Counted from the stretch's first letter, positions 35,540 to 44,792 are shown. The stretch is 64,000 nt of DNA from Gammaproteobacteria bacterium (GCA_009841615.1 VXLL01000014.1:124001-188000); one strand, 5' to 3'. Notes: generated by a model from the sequence alone, not told the origin. A program made the numbers and translations.

Positions 35540-38500
35540 ATGACAATTCGCAATATCCAGCTTTTTATATTCTTGCTTGCGTTCATTGCATCAGCTCGCG
35601 CGTACCCCGATGAAAACAGTCTGGACAGAGCGGAAGATAAAGATTCGGTGGTCTCGGACTCAATCGAAGAAGTCGTAGTAACCGGTACGCTCATGCCGAC
35701 TGGGGTCCATCCCTCTGCTGTGCCAATCACCTCAATTTCTTCTGAGGATCTAACTACAACTGCCCCTTCAGATTTCAAGGACATCATTCGCAATCTCAGT
35801 TTCAACGTAAGTTCACTGGGTCTCACATCAACCAATTGGGTGGGAGACAATAGCTCTTATGGAAGTGCTAGCATTAATGTTAGAAACTTAGGAAACGGTG
35901 CAACTCTAGTTTTATTAAATGGCAAGCGAGCAATCCCATCACAGTTCAATCAGAATGGTGGTACCTACGTAGACATTCAAACACTTGTTCCAAACATCGC
36001 GTTGGCACGAATCGACATTCTTAAGGAAGGTACTTCTGCAATCTACGGTTCCGATGCGGTTGCAGGAGTGGTGAACTTAATCACCAAAGATGACTTTCAA
36101 GGACTCGATATACAGTTCTACGCTTCCGTAGATCACGAGTCTCAGACTCAAAGCGACACGAACTTAGAAGTGCTCTACGGAATCGGTGACGAACGCCATC
36201 ACTTCACGGTCTCTGCGAGTTTCTTGGATCGCGGTGCGCTTACCTACGCTGAGCGTTTCGATCGGTTTGGTAGATCTGGACTTTCAAGTTTTGGTCAACC
36301 TGGACGGTATATCCCTTTGGTTGACGATGAGGGACCCACACCTGTTTTATCAAATTTTTGGTGGCCCAACGGCGGTCCGGATACGTCTTTTTTCCAGGGG
36401 AGTCTTCCAGATTTGGAATGCGAGCGGGTAGCAGCAGACGATCAGTACATGGGTACGTTGGGATTACATCCAAATTTCCCGCACATTTGCGTTTACGATT
36501 ATTCCAGTTTTTTCTCTATGGTCAGAGCTGAAACGCAGTATCAGTTGCGAATGACAGGAGAACGTAGACTAGGTTCCGAAGGAGTGCTTTACGGGTCACT
36601 AGCACGTTTCAGATCTGAGTCTTCTGGATGGAATTCATACTACCCAGATGTACGTTTCGTGATCGTCCCCGAACACAACCCAGGACTTCAACTCGATGCT
36701 GCTCGTCGCGGTTTTGAACCCGTTCCATATCAAGCCCTACAACGTGTTGTAGGAGGTACCTCAGAATCTGCATTTGAGAATCGTCCGGTGAACACTCATG
36801 ACCTATATCTACGAAGAGGGCTAGATTTTCACACGGGACTTCGCACACATTGGACTGTGTTCAATCGATCCTGGGACATTGACATAAGCGTGTCGACCAC
36901 AAAACGAACGATCACGACGCACCTTCCAACAGATTCGATAACGGAACGCATGAACTTAGCATTTGAAGGATACGGTGGATCAGACTGCGATGCTTCAAAT
37001 GAAATACCGGGTTCCGGAAATTTTGGTGCTGGGGGGTGCTATTACTACAACAGCTTTCAAACGAGCGTTTACGATCCCGCTACCGGAGAACGTTGGATTC
37101 TGTCCGAAGATCAGTGGAGACCCAATCCTGACTTAACTGTCGCGGCGGCCGCGCGACTGTATCAGAATCCTCCAGAACTACTGCAATGGCTACACGGTAC
37201 CTATCAATCGAGCCGCTCAGTCAGACAACAAGTAGCAGAATTCATAGCCCATACTGACCTTAGCGATTTCAAGGGATTGCCCGTTGGATTTGCGGTGGGT
37301 GGACAAGTTCGAAAAAATTCTGCAGAGACCGATTACGATGACGTTTCGAACGCCTTTGGATTCGCCTTTTTAAGTGGTGATAGTGATTGGACCAACTCAA
37401 CTCAAAGCTGGTCTCTGTTCACTGAACTCCACGTGCCCCTAAGTCGACGTTTAGAACTTTACGCTGCGCTACGGAGGGAAGAGATTCAAGATCCAGACGC
37501 GGTGTCGCTTGATCCAAAATTGTCGGCAATCGCGGTAATTAATGAGAGTCTCTCGTTTCGCATGAGCTTAGGTACGTCGTTTAGAGTTGGCTCGTTGCTA
37601 CAAACAGGAGGTAGCCGAACTATTTTTCGAAATTCGAGTGATCCCTTTTCGAATGCCGCCTCCCTGGCGTATAGAGCATCGCAAGCTAGGGGAAACCCAA
37701 ATCTTGTTCCTGAAACCGCTGAATTCATCAGCTTTGGGTACACATTGACACCCAAAAGAGTAGACGGGCTAGAGCTCAACATGGACTGGTACCATTACGA
37801 CTACAACGAGTTAGTTATACGCGAAGGGCACCAATCACTCATCGATTTGGATAACTCTTTGAGATGCCCAAACGGCGTGAATGGGGATAGTGAAGAAGGC
37901 CCACTTTGCGGCGTATGGGACCATGACAACGATGGTGTCGAGACCGTCTTTAGTATCGGTAGTGGCATACCAGACAAAGTGATCCGTCGCGAAGACGGAT
38001 ATCTTTTACGAACTGAACCGAGTTATTTAAACGCGAACCGATTGATAACAAGCGGTGTGGATATGACTGCTAGGTACTCGTTTCAGCTTGGGAGCATTGG
38101 AGATTTTGAGGCCACGACTTCAATCAGCCGCTTCCTAAGTTATGAATTGACTCTTAAATCCGGTGAGGTCATCGATGGATTAGGTCGTCGAAACGCGACC
38201 AATGCAATTGCGAAGCCGATGCCAAAATTTCGAACCCAATTTTCTTTAAACTGGTCATTAGAAAATTCTGCTGCAACTCTGAGTATTACTACTATCGGAA
38301 GTTATCGCGACGAATCTCCGCAGAATGCGTTCTTGGGTGCTTACTTAGGCTATGCTAACGATATCGAACAAATGTCAACTGTGGATGTGCAATATCGGTG
38401 GTGCACCAAGCAGTGGTTCGGCGGTAGGTTCCCGATACGGATTATGATCGGTGCAAAGAATCTCTTGAATCGCGAACCCCCACTGGTAGTTGTGGATGGT

Positions 38501-38593
38501 GCTTACGACTATTACTTACACGATCCGCGAGGGCGAATCTACTACACTCGCGTGCAATTGATGAGTCCATCGCACTCCGCTACTTGTCGATAG
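35540..38593 (+). CDS. TonB-dependent outer-membrane receptor
   Basis: I place the start at 35540, giving the signal peptide MTIRNIQLFIFLLAFIASARA; upstream in-frame starts at 35489-35522 are possible. The mature N-terminus carries the TonB-box-like IEEVVVTGT, followed by the plug domain with VRNLGNGATLVLLNGKR and IDILKEGTSAIYGSDAVAGV. A ~850-residue barrel follows, ending with GAKNLLNREPP. Total ~1017 residues, the size of receptors for large substrates (oligosaccharides, peptides or complex siderophores). No binding-protein, sugar-hydrolase or siderophore gene is adjacent, so the ligand is unknown. It is oriented towards ccoP, with convergent ends 66 bases apart. Confidence 0.9.
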   Translation: MTIRNIQLFIFLLAFIASARAYPDENSLDRAEDKDSVVSDSIEEVVVTGTLMPTGVHPSAVPITSISSEDLTTTAPSDFKDIIRNLSFNVSSLGLTSTNWVGDNSSYGSASINVRNLGNGATLVLLNGKRAIPSQFNQNGGTYVDIQTLVPNIALARIDILKEGTSAIYGSDAVAGVVNLITKDDFQGLDIQFYASVDHESQTQSDTNLEVLYGIGDERHHFTVSASFLDRGALTYAERFDRFGRSGLSSFGQPGRYIPLVDDEGPTPVLSNFWWPNGGPDTSFFQGSLPDLECERVAADDQYMGTLGLHPNFPHICVYDYSSFFSMVRAETQYQLRMTGERRLGSEGVLYGSLARFRSESSGWNSYYPDVRFVIVPEHNPGLQLDAARRGFEPVPYQALQRVVGGTSESAFENRPVNTHDLYLRRGLDFHTGLRTHWTVFNRSWDIDISVSTTKRTITTHLPTDSITERMNLAFEGYGGSDCDASNEIPGSGNFGAGGCYYYNSFQTSVYDPATGERWILSEDQWRPNPDLTVAAAARLYQNPPELLQWLHGTYQSSRSVRQQVAEFIAHTDLSDFKGLPVGFAVGGQVRKNSAETDYDDVSNAFGFAFLSGDSDWTNSTQSWSLFTELHVPLSRRLELYAALRREEIQDPDAVSLDPKLSAIAVINESLSFRMSLGTSFRVGSLLQTGGSRTIFRNSSDPFSNAASLAYRASQARGNPNLVPETAEFISFGYTLTPKRVDGLELNMDWYHYDYNELVIREGHQSLIDLDNSLRCPNGVNGDSEEGPLCGVWDHDNDGVETVFSIGSGIPDKVIRREDGYLLRTEPSYLNANRLITSGVDMTARYSFQLGSIGDFEATTSISRFLSYELTLKSGEVIDGLGRRNATNAIAKPMPKFRTQFSLNWSLENSAATLSITTIGSYRDESPQNAFLGAYLGYANDIEQMSTVDVQYRWCTKQWFGGRFPIRIMIGAKNLLNREPPLVVVDGAYDYYLHDPRGRIYYTRVQLMSPSHSATCR

Positions 38594-38659
38594 ACTGCTG
38601 TAGACTAGGTTCTATAGCAAGAACACTGAAAAATAACTATCAATCTATGAACGTAGGTA

Positions 38660-39556
38660 CTATTCCCGGTTCTTTGTAATCCAAGCGACTAAGAGCTTTA
38701 TCTCGGTGTCGTCCAAGAGCACATTGAACGCCGGCATTTCACCGTTTCGTCCATGCGCGATGGTGTACTTGATTGATGCGCGATCACTTCCATATAGATG
38801 AATGTCGTTGGTCAGGTCAGGTGCGCCAAGCAGGGGATTGCCAGTACCGTCTGACTCATGACAGGCTGCACAACTCACCTCGTATAAAGGTTTGATAGGG
38901 AGTGCTTCTACGGACTCACCGCGGTTCATGTCTAGCACCAAATCAGTCATCAGGTTCAATTCGTCCTCGCTAAACGAGTCTGCCCAGCCCGTCATCGTTG
39001 CGGCTCTACCTTCCCGAATCGTCTTGTCTATGTCGCCAATGGTACCACCCCAGATCCACTCTGAGTCAGTTAAATTGGGAAATCGATTGGCTTGGCCGCG
39101 GGCATCGAGACCGTGACAAGCGGCACAATGCTCACCGAATAGTCGTTCAGCTTTCTTCATGAGATCTGCATCGGCTTGGAGTTCGCTATAGTTCATCGCG
39201 AGAACTGCTTCGCGCTTTGGACCGAAAGTCATTTCATACGCCATCATTCGATTTGACAGTCTATGGTCCGAGGACCAATTCAAAGCTCCTTGGAAAACCC
39301 CAAGACCCGGGTACAGCATGAGATAGACGACCGACGCGACCAACAAGCTCAACAACAACCAAAACCACCAAATCGGTGCGGGACGACCACCTTCTCTGAG
39401 ATTTTGATCCCAGACAGTATCCGATTGTGCCCCTTCTTCATCCGCTTTCGCACGTCTATCAGCTGAAAAATAAGCGCTGTAAGTGACCCACCCAAGCCCG
39501 AACAGGCTTGTCAAGGTAAGAATTGCGACCCACCAAGACCAAAATTCAAACGGCAT
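38660..39556 (-). CDS. ccoP: Cytochrome cbb3 oxidase subunit III (di-heme cytochrome c)
   Basis: A 298-residue membrane-anchored di-heme cytochrome c. It has two N-terminal helices around residues 7-29 and 63-84, then two c-type heme motifs (CAACH near residue 144 and CAACH near 232), each followed by a distal Met region (GWADSFSEDE and GEMPAFN). CcoP passes electrons from cytochrome c to CcoO and the binuclear centre. It is the last gene of ccoNOQP, with its ATG overlapping the end of ccoQ. Confidence 0.96.
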   Translation of the reverse strand: MPFEFWSWWVAILTLTSLFGLGWVTYSAYFSADRRAKADEEGAQSDTVWDQNLREGGRPAPIWWFWLLLSLLVASVVYLMLYPGLGVFQGALNWSSDHRLSNRMMAYEMTFGPKREAVLAMNYSELQADADLMKKAERLFGEHCAACHGLDARGQANRFPNLTDSEWIWGGTIGDIDKTIREGRAATMTGWADSFSEDELNLMTDLVLDMNRGESVEALPIKPLYEVSCAACHESDGTGNPLLGAPDLTNDIHLYGSDRASIKYTIAHGRNGEMPAFNVLLDDTEIKLLVAWITKNRE

Positions 39557-39701
39557 GCTCGTCTTCGCGTACCTCGTCTTTTAGCGGAATCTCCGCACTT
39601 TTCTTGATCGTATCGTCGGATGATTTCCAAAATACCCATACGACTACCACTACCATGAACAGCATTACGAGCATGTCGCCCGTGAATATAAAGAGAGTCA
39701 T
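39546..39701 (-). CDS. ccoQ: Cytochrome cbb3 oxidase small subunit CcoQ
   Basis: A 51-residue single-span protein: a hydrophobic helix with MLVMLFMVVVVWVFW, then a charged cytoplasmic tail ending EDEHAV. It starts two bases after the ccoO stop, and its stop lies inside the first codons of ccoP. Position, size and the single helix identify it as CcoQ/FixQ, which stabilises the oxidase, although the sequence itself is poorly conserved. Confidence 0.85.
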   Translation of the reverse strand: MTLFIFTGDMLVMLFMVVVVVWVFWKSSDDTIKKSAEIPLKDEVREDEHAV

Positions 39702-39703
39702 CG

Positions 39704-40339
39704 TCAGTGTCCCCCTTCACTTTGATCAACTGACGTGTCGATTTTCAACGACTGTAAATACGCCACTATAGCATCGAGTTCAGTCATACCAGCGACATCG
39801 TCAGCTGCGCGCGCAATTTCTTCGTCGGAGTAGGGATGTCCAAGTCGTTGAAGCGCTTTCATACGCAAGTGAACGTCATTTCGTGCGTTAGCTTTTCTAC
39901 GCTCCAACCAAGGGTAGGCGGGCATAATCGATTTGGGAACTACTGCGCGTGGGTCAATTAGGTGAATGCGTTGCCACTCGTCAGTATATTTTTCCCCAAC
40001 TCTACTCAAGTCCGGACCTGTTCGTTTAGAACCCCATAGGAACGGACGGTCATATACGGACTCGCCAGCATGTGCAGGAGCTTCGTACCTAATCACTTCC
40101 GCGAGCAGCGGACGAACTTGTTGCGAATGACAGGTGCTACATCCCTCGCGTATGTAAATGTCCCGACCTAGAAGTTCCGCAGCGGTGTAGGGACGGGTAT
40201 CTGCCGTGGGTTCGACAGTTTCTTGAAAAATACTTGGAAGTATTTGCACAAGTCCCCCTATCGCGGAGACAAACAAGATTCCAAAAATGAGGAGTCCCGC
40301 GTTCTCTTCTAGCTTACGATGGATGTCTATCGCGTTCAT
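39704..40339 (-). CDS. ccoO: Cytochrome cbb3 oxidase subunit II (mono-heme cytochrome c)
   Basis: A 211-residue mono-heme cytochrome c with an N-terminal membrane helix (residues 15-34) and the heme motif CSTCH followed by SQQVRPL, diagnostic for CcoO/FixO. RTGPDLSRVGEKY and PKSIMPAYPWL with the axial Met follow. Its ATG overlaps the ccoN stop by four bases. It relays electrons between CcoP and CcoN. Confidence 0.97.
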   Translation of the reverse strand: MNAIDIHRKLEENAGLLIFGILFVSAIGGLVQILPSIFQETVEPTADTRPYTAAELLGRDIYIREGCSTCHSQQVRPLLAEVIRYEAPAHAGESVYDRPFLWGSKRTGPDLSRVGEKYTDEWQRIHLIDPRAVVPKSIMPAYPWLERRKANARNDVHLRMKALQRLGHPYSDEEIARAADDVAGMTELDAIVAYLQSLKIDTSVDQSEGGH

Positions 40340-41781
40340 ACGGTTACCTGTTGTTCGGAAGCGGTACTGGGCGCGGGGATTTGCACAGTAGCTGTTTTTC
40401 GACCGGCAATCGTTCGGAAGAAGTTATAAATCATGACCACCGCACCGCTCAAGAATACGAGGCCGGCGATAACGCGCAGAATGTAGTAAGGTTGCATACT
40501 TGCCATGATCTCGCGGAACCCGTAGCTGAGTTCACCCAAGTCGCCCAAAGATAACCAGAGCAATCCTTGGGAAATACCTGCGCCCCACATTGCGAGTATA
40601 TATAGCATGGTCCCAGAGATCGCTAACCAAAAGTGAATGTCTGCCAGACGTTTACTGTAAAGCTGAGTGTTAAAGAGACGCGGTACTAGAAAATAGAAAG
40701 TACCAAAGGTGATCAAGGCGTTCCATCCAAGAGCACCAGAATGTACGTGCCCGATGGTCCAATCGGTAAAGTGGCTTACGGCATTGACACTCTTAATCGC
40801 CATCATTGGACCTTCAAACGTCGCGAGTCCATAAAACGCGAGTGCAAGAACAATAAACTTCAGGGAATGATCTGTTTTGAGTTTCTGTGGAGCTCCAGAC
40901 ACTGTCATGACTGCGTTCACCATCGTCGCCCAACTCGGAGCCAGTAGGATGATGCTCATAACCATGCCCAACGTCTGGACCCAGTCCGGAATGGCGTTGT
41001 AATGTAGATGATGCGGTCCCGCCCAGATATAGGAGTACGTAAACGCCCAAAAGGCGATGATGGACAATCGATAACTCCAAATTGGGCGGTCAGCTTGTTT
41101 TGGCAAAAAGTAATAAAGCATGCCCAAGAATCCACCGGTGAGTAAGAATCCTACGGCGTTGTGACCGTACCACCATTGAACTACCGCGTCTTGGGCACCG
41201 GCAAAGAGTGAATAGGACTTTGAAATGGTGACAGGGATCGCGAGGCTGTTAACGATGTGCAACATTGCGATTACGATGATGAGCGCACCATAGAACCAGT
41301 TTGAAACGTAGATGGGTTTGACTTTTCGCTTAGCGATGGTGCCGAAGAAGACTATACCGAAACAAACCCAGATTACGGCGATCAATATATCGATTGGCCA
41401 TTCAAGCTCTGCATATTCTTTTCCAGCATTCCATCCCGCAAGCAGCGAAAGACCGCCCAAGAGGACGGTAAATTGCCAAGCGATGATGCAAAACCACGCC
41501 AATCTCGGGCTAAATAGTTCTACGTGACAGGTTCGTTGGACACTATAAAACGCAGTCCCCATCAAAGCAGTCACGCCAAATCCAAAGATTACCGCGTTCG
41601 TGTGGAGGGTGCGTAAGCGACCATAGGACAACCATTCTTGACCGAAATCTATGGTTGGAATCACCAATTCAAGCGCAACATAGACTCCAGCCGCCATTCC
41701 GAGAATGGACCAGATGAGTGAAAAGATTACTGAATAGGAGACTAACCGATCGCTATACGTACCGGAACTGAGAATCTTCAC
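40336..41781 (-). CDS. ccoN: Cytochrome cbb3 oxidase subunit I (catalytic)
   Basis: The 481-residue heme-copper oxidase catalytic subunit, with about 12 helices holding heme b and the heme b3-CuB centre. Recognisable parts are RTLHTNAVIFGFGVTALMG (low-spin heme His), QWWYGHNAVGFLLTGGFLG (CuB/cross-linked region), WAGPHHLHYNAIPDWVQTLG (CuB histidines) and HFTDWTIGHVHSGALGWNA (high-spin and low-spin heme histidines). The GTG start directly abuts the stop of the YIP1-like gene, implying cotranscription. cbb3 oxidases have high oxygen affinity, which suits microaerobic respiration. No FNR-type box was seen in the 66 bases upstream of the operon's first gene. The ccoGHIS assembly genes are not in this window. 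Confidence 0.97.
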   Translation of the reverse strand: MKILSSGTYSDRLVSYSVIFSLIWSILGMAAGVYVALELVIPTIDFGQEWLSYGRLRTLHTNAVIFGFGVTALMGTAFYSVQRTCHVELFSPRLAWFCIIAWQFTVLLGGLSLLAGWNAGKEYAELEWPIDILIAVIWVCFGIVFFGTIAKRKVKPIYVSNWFYGALIIVIAMLHIVNSLAIPVTISKSYSLFAGAQDAVVQWWYGHNAVGFLLTGGFLGMLYYFLPKQADRPIWSYRLSIIAFWAFTYSYIWAGPHHLHYNAIPDWVQTLGMVMSIILLAPSWATMVNAVMTVSGAPQKLKTDHSLKFIVLALAFYGLATFEGPMMAIKSVNAVSHFTDWTIGHVHSGALGWNALITFGTFYFLVPRLFNTQLYSKRLADIHFWLAISGTMLYILAMWGAGISQGLLWLSLGDLGELSYGFREIMASMQPYYILRVIAGLVFLSGAVVMIYNFFRTIAGRKTATVQIPAPSTASEQQVTV

Positions 41782-42381
41782 CTATACACCAATTGTGGGT
41801 CCAATACCCAGCGTCCAAAGCACGACTGACATCCCGATTAAGGAAACACCAGCGACCATGACGATACCCACTAGACTTGAAGCATGGAGCATACCACGTT
41901 GAGGATCCGTTTTAAGAAGTTCTGGTAGCGTGCTGTACAAGACCCACAAGCTCCAAAGGAGCATTGGTATGAATACGAGGGAATTGACAATGATGTGCGG
42001 ATACAAGTGCGCGACCGATCCCAAAAAAAGCGGTGCAGCCGAAGTCACGATTACTGTGAGATGCGAACCTAGGTCTCGCGTTGTCGCGTACGTCGGAGCC
42101 ATCCATCGGGACAACAAACTCAAGATGAGCAAACCACCGAACAGCAACACGTAATAGAAGACACAAATTGAGAGAAGCACAGGCCATTCAAAATGTATCG
42201 GTTCTTCAGCACCAATGCGCCAACCAAAAAAATACGTACCGATGAACAAAAAACTTGGTGGGATAAGGCTAAACCACCAAATTTCTTTTTTTATGATCGC
42301 CGCAAAGGATCTAGTTTCTTCCGGTAACCGCAATAACACAGAAGGTCGCCGAATTACTGCGTTAATGGAAACTAGAGGCAC
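41782..42381 (-). CDS. YIP1-like membrane protein at the head of the cbb3 operon
   Basis: A 199-residue protein. A cytoplasmic N-terminal segment (~30 residues, LPEETRSFAAIIKKE) is followed by five hydrophobic spans, with ISLIPPSFLFIGTYFFGW-like first span features and the glycine-rich loop AMAPTYATTRDLG-type region typical of bacterial YIP1/DUF1282 proteins. Its stop is contiguous with the ccoN start. Function unknown. The position suggests a role in oxidase biogenesis or membrane placement, which is inference from context only. It is not one of the standard cbb3 assembly factors. Confidence 0.65.
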   Translation of the reverse strand: MPLVSINAVIRRPSVLLRLPEETRSFAAIIKKEIWWFSLIPPSFLFIGTYFFGWRIGAEEPIHFEWPVLLSICVFYYVLLFGGLLILSLLSRWMAPTYATTRDLGSHLTVIVTSAAPLFLGSVAHLYPHIIVNSLVFIPMLLWSLWVLYSTLPELLKTDPQRGMLHASSLVGIVMVAGVSLIGMSVVLWTLGIGPTIGV

Positions 42382-42447
42382 AGGTATGCTTGAATCAAAT
42401 GGTGCGCGCGGGTAGGTGTTTGAGTGAAAATGATACAGATAAAAGTT

Positions 42448-43152
42448 TTAAGAATCTTGTATCGTGCTGACAAGTTCAACTAATGTCTGAAATGCCCACT
42501 GAGGCCTAGCCTCGGATGGTGCAGTCGCGCCCGCTTTTCCTTTTGTCCTATCAATCCACGCAGTCGCGATACCTAGCGCACTCGCGGGTGCGACATCATG
42601 AAAGAGACTTTGCGCAACGTGAAGAATCCGTGATTTGGAACAGGAAAATCCCTGAAGCGCATGCTCAAATACAGCGAGATTCGGCTTGTACTCGCCAACC
42701 TGCTCTGCGGTTATCACGTAATCAAACGAAACCGCCAAATTTGGAGCCGTTAGTGCAAACAGGTCGTCGTCGGTGTTGGATATGATTGCGAGTTGGAAGG
42801 ATTCACCGAGTGTTTTCAGCGCGTCTACCGTATCCGAAAATGGAGTTGCTCTAGCAATACATTCTTCAAACTGCACTAATTGTGACTCCGTGGGAACGAA
42901 TCCGAGGCGGGACCCAAATCTTTCTAATACGCGTCTTAACACTGCCCGATAAGATCCACCGCGTTCTTGTTCTACGGGTTCCAAAGCTGCGAAGTGTTCG
43001 AGGAGCACAGCATCATTCCAGTGCGCATCATGGGATAATAGAATAGACTGTAGTGTGGACGTGATCGCACTCTCCCAGTCTACGAGCGTACCGTAGCAGT
43101 CGAACGAGAGAATGTCGTAATCGGAGGCTCTAGGTGGAGCCAGTGTACTCAT
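42448..43152 (-). CDS. HAD-superfamily hydrolase, haloacid-dehalogenase type II-like
   Basis: A subclass IA HAD hydrolase of 234 residues. Motif I is SFDCYGTLVDWE (nucleophile Asp), motif II ISNTDDD (Ser), motif III Lys in EYKPN, and motif IV HDVAPASALG. The cap domain and YGTLVDW resemble 2-haloacid dehalogenase type II, but many such proteins are phosphatases. The start is taken at ATG 43152, inside the end of the CULT gene (23-base overlap). It is the third gene of the Anbu-CULT-HAD set on this strand. Confidence 0.88.
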   Translation of the reverse strand: MSTLAPPRASDYDILSFDCYGTLVDWESAITSTLQSILLSHDAHWNDAVLLEHFAALEPVEQERGGSYRAVLRRVLERFGSRLGFVPTESQLVQFEECIARATPFSDTVDALKTLGESFQLAIISNTDDDLFALTAPNLAVSFDYVITAEQVGEYKPNLAVFEHALQGFSCSKSRILHVAQSLFHDVAPASALGIATAWIDRTKGKAGATAPSEARPQWAFQTLVELVSTIQDS

Positions 43153-43528
43153 CAAGACTTGTAACGGTAGTCTTTATGGTCAGTAAACCATAGAAGCTCT
43201 TCTCCGATTCAAAGAACCATCCCAGGTGCGTACGACAGTTACCACAAGAAGCAAGACGCCAAGTGTGTCCGGGGAACCAGGTGTCTGCAGCTGTCGGCCG
43301 CCCTTCAATAGCACAACCAAGTGCATCTCGGAAACACCGAAACTTATGCACGATTCCGTGTGGATTGGCGAGCTCATACTCGTGCAAACCATCTACAAAG
43401 AGCGCATCGTCAGCATCCGCTAAATGATGTCGGCATTGCAAGCACACGACTAGCTTGCGAGGGCGCGTGGGCGTTAGTTCAACGAACTCTTCTAAGTCTG
43501 TAGCAGTTTCTATGTTTACAGAACTCAT
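43130..43528 (-). CDS. CULT-domain (cereblon ligand-binding domain-like) protein
   Basis: A 132-residue single-domain protein. It carries the Cys4 zinc site as C29-x2-C32 and C95-x2-C98, and three tryptophans at W84, W90 and W104 in DTWFPGHTW and HLGWFF. The W-W-W spacing (6 and 14) and the Trp-to-Cys spacing equal those of human cereblon (W380, W386, W400; C391, C394), where the cage binds thalidomide-type imides and C-terminal cyclic imides. Single-domain bacterial members are known, such as the Magnetospirillum protein used as a structural model, but their role is not established. It lies 50 bases downstream of Anbu and overlaps the HAD gene. There is no signal peptide, so it acts in the cytosol. 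Confidence 0.85.
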   Translation of the reverse strand: MSSVNIETATDLEEFVELTPTRPRKLVVCLQCRHHLADADDALFVDGLHEYELANPHGIVHKFRCFRDALGCAIEGRPTAADTWFPGHTWRLASCGNCRTHLGWFFESEKSFYGLLTIKTTVTSLDEYTGST

Positions 43529-43578
43529 TTGATTTAGTGGGAAGCAATCATTAATTTCGAACGTTCGAACACCATCGA

Positions 43579-44367
43579 CTAGCTAAAGGGATTCTGGTTG
43601 TGTATGGACATCACATTGGCGGCAGAATCCATCTGAAGGTTGTCTAAACCTGGAGCTAAGGGTAACGAATCAAACGCGCGCCGGAGACTGTCAGACCAAT
43701 TTTTACGTAATTGCAACCAATATTCATGGTCTCGATCTAAACTTTGCTGCAAACTAGGGTTGTAAGCGTCGTTGAGGTAGACAAGATACTCTATCGGAGG
43801 TCCCACCGTGGCATTGCTGCGCGACGTCGAATCCATAGAGACCAGGGCACACATCACCGCGTGAGCGATGTCAAACTCACTATGTATCATGCGATCCAGT
43901 ATCGGTTTACCGTATTTGGTCTCGCCGATCTGTAGATAGCAGGTTTCTTTACTACTACGAATGAAATTTCCCTCTGGATATATCTGAGCAATCGCCGGAC
44001 TTTCATTTAAAACTTGACCTCCAACGATGAAGGAAGCTTCGGGGGAGAATCCTTTTTCAGACTCCTTTCCTTCGAACACCTTTTGTTCTTCTCGTGATAT
44101 TTCACCAATGTAGCCCGCGGCTTCGCCCAGATCTTGCATGGTGTATAGATTGTGTGCTGGTCGGTCCTTTATATCCTTGTGCAATCGAGCGACCACACCC
44201 TGTGTAGTTGCAAGATTACCGGAAGTCAAGAGTACATAAAAGTGTCGATGATGAGAAAACACGTGCATCTTACTGAACGTATGAATCTGGTCGACGCCAG
44301 CATTGGTGCGTGAATCTGAAACAAAAACTAGTCCATCTTGGACGGCGATCCCGACACAATAAGTCAC
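43579..44367 (-). CDS. Anbu: proteasome-type peptidase (ancestral beta subunit)
   Basis: A 262-residue Ntn-hydrolase of the Anbu/BPH family (COG3484). It starts MTYCVGIAVQDGLVFVSDSR: removal of the initiator Met exposes Thr as nucleophile, with D18 and K33 in proteasome-like positions (T1, D17 and K32 after Met removal). TNAGVDQIHTFSKMHVF is the family signature. The start is GTG at 44367 with AGGAG nine bases upstream. Anbu forms large open helical assemblies in structurally studied homologues. Elsewhere it usually neighbours a transglutaminase-like protein, an alpha-E protein and an ATP-grasp protein; none is here. Instead a CULT-domain gene follows. Confidence 0.92.
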   Translation of the reverse strand: MTYCVGIAVQDGLVFVSDSRTNAGVDQIHTFSKMHVFSHHRHFYVLLTSGNLATTQGVVARLHKDIKDRPAHNLYTMQDLGEAAGYIGEISREEQKVFEGKESEKGFSPEASFIVGGQVLNESPAIAQIYPEGNFIRSSKETCYLQIGETKYGKPILDRMIHSEFDIAHAVMCALVSMDSTSRSNATVGPPIEYLVYLNDAYNPSLQQSLDRDHEYWLQLRKNWSDSLRRAFDSLPLAPGLDNLQMDSAANVMSIHNQNPFS

Positions 44368-44792
44368 CTAGTCTAACTCCTAGCCATGCATTTATGTATC
44401 GTTTTGGTACTCAATTTTCAGAGAAAAGAATAGTGTTGATAAGCGAAATTCTAACAGAAGTGAGGTTAGTTTGTTAGCGATTCACCTCTTTTCATTCTAG
44501 AAGAGTGCGATCAATTTTTTCTTAGCTTCAGCACATCGCGAATTGGAAAACTTGCAGCCAATGGATGTGTTCGAGTCTGAATTCAATGTGGAATAAAGCA
44601 AGAATGTTTCCGAGAAACTCGAGATTGTTTGTTCCCGTAGCTTAAATTTAATAATCAACCAAAACACCTTAAACGGAATCGATCGCTAGAGCCAAAACCA
44701 AAGCAATGAACATAATTTGCGCTTGGCAACCGTTTGCTAGCGCACTAGTGAACGGTGCTGTCATTTCTATTGATTAAGTTCTTACCAGAATA
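44368..44792. other. Intergenic region between divergent Anbu and oligopeptidase genes
   Basis: About 425 A+T-rich bases with no open frame of note, no tRNA-like fold and no clear inverted repeat. Promoters for the Anbu set (minus strand) and the oligopeptidase (plus strand) should lie here. I could not pick reliable hexamers. Confidence 0.5.
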
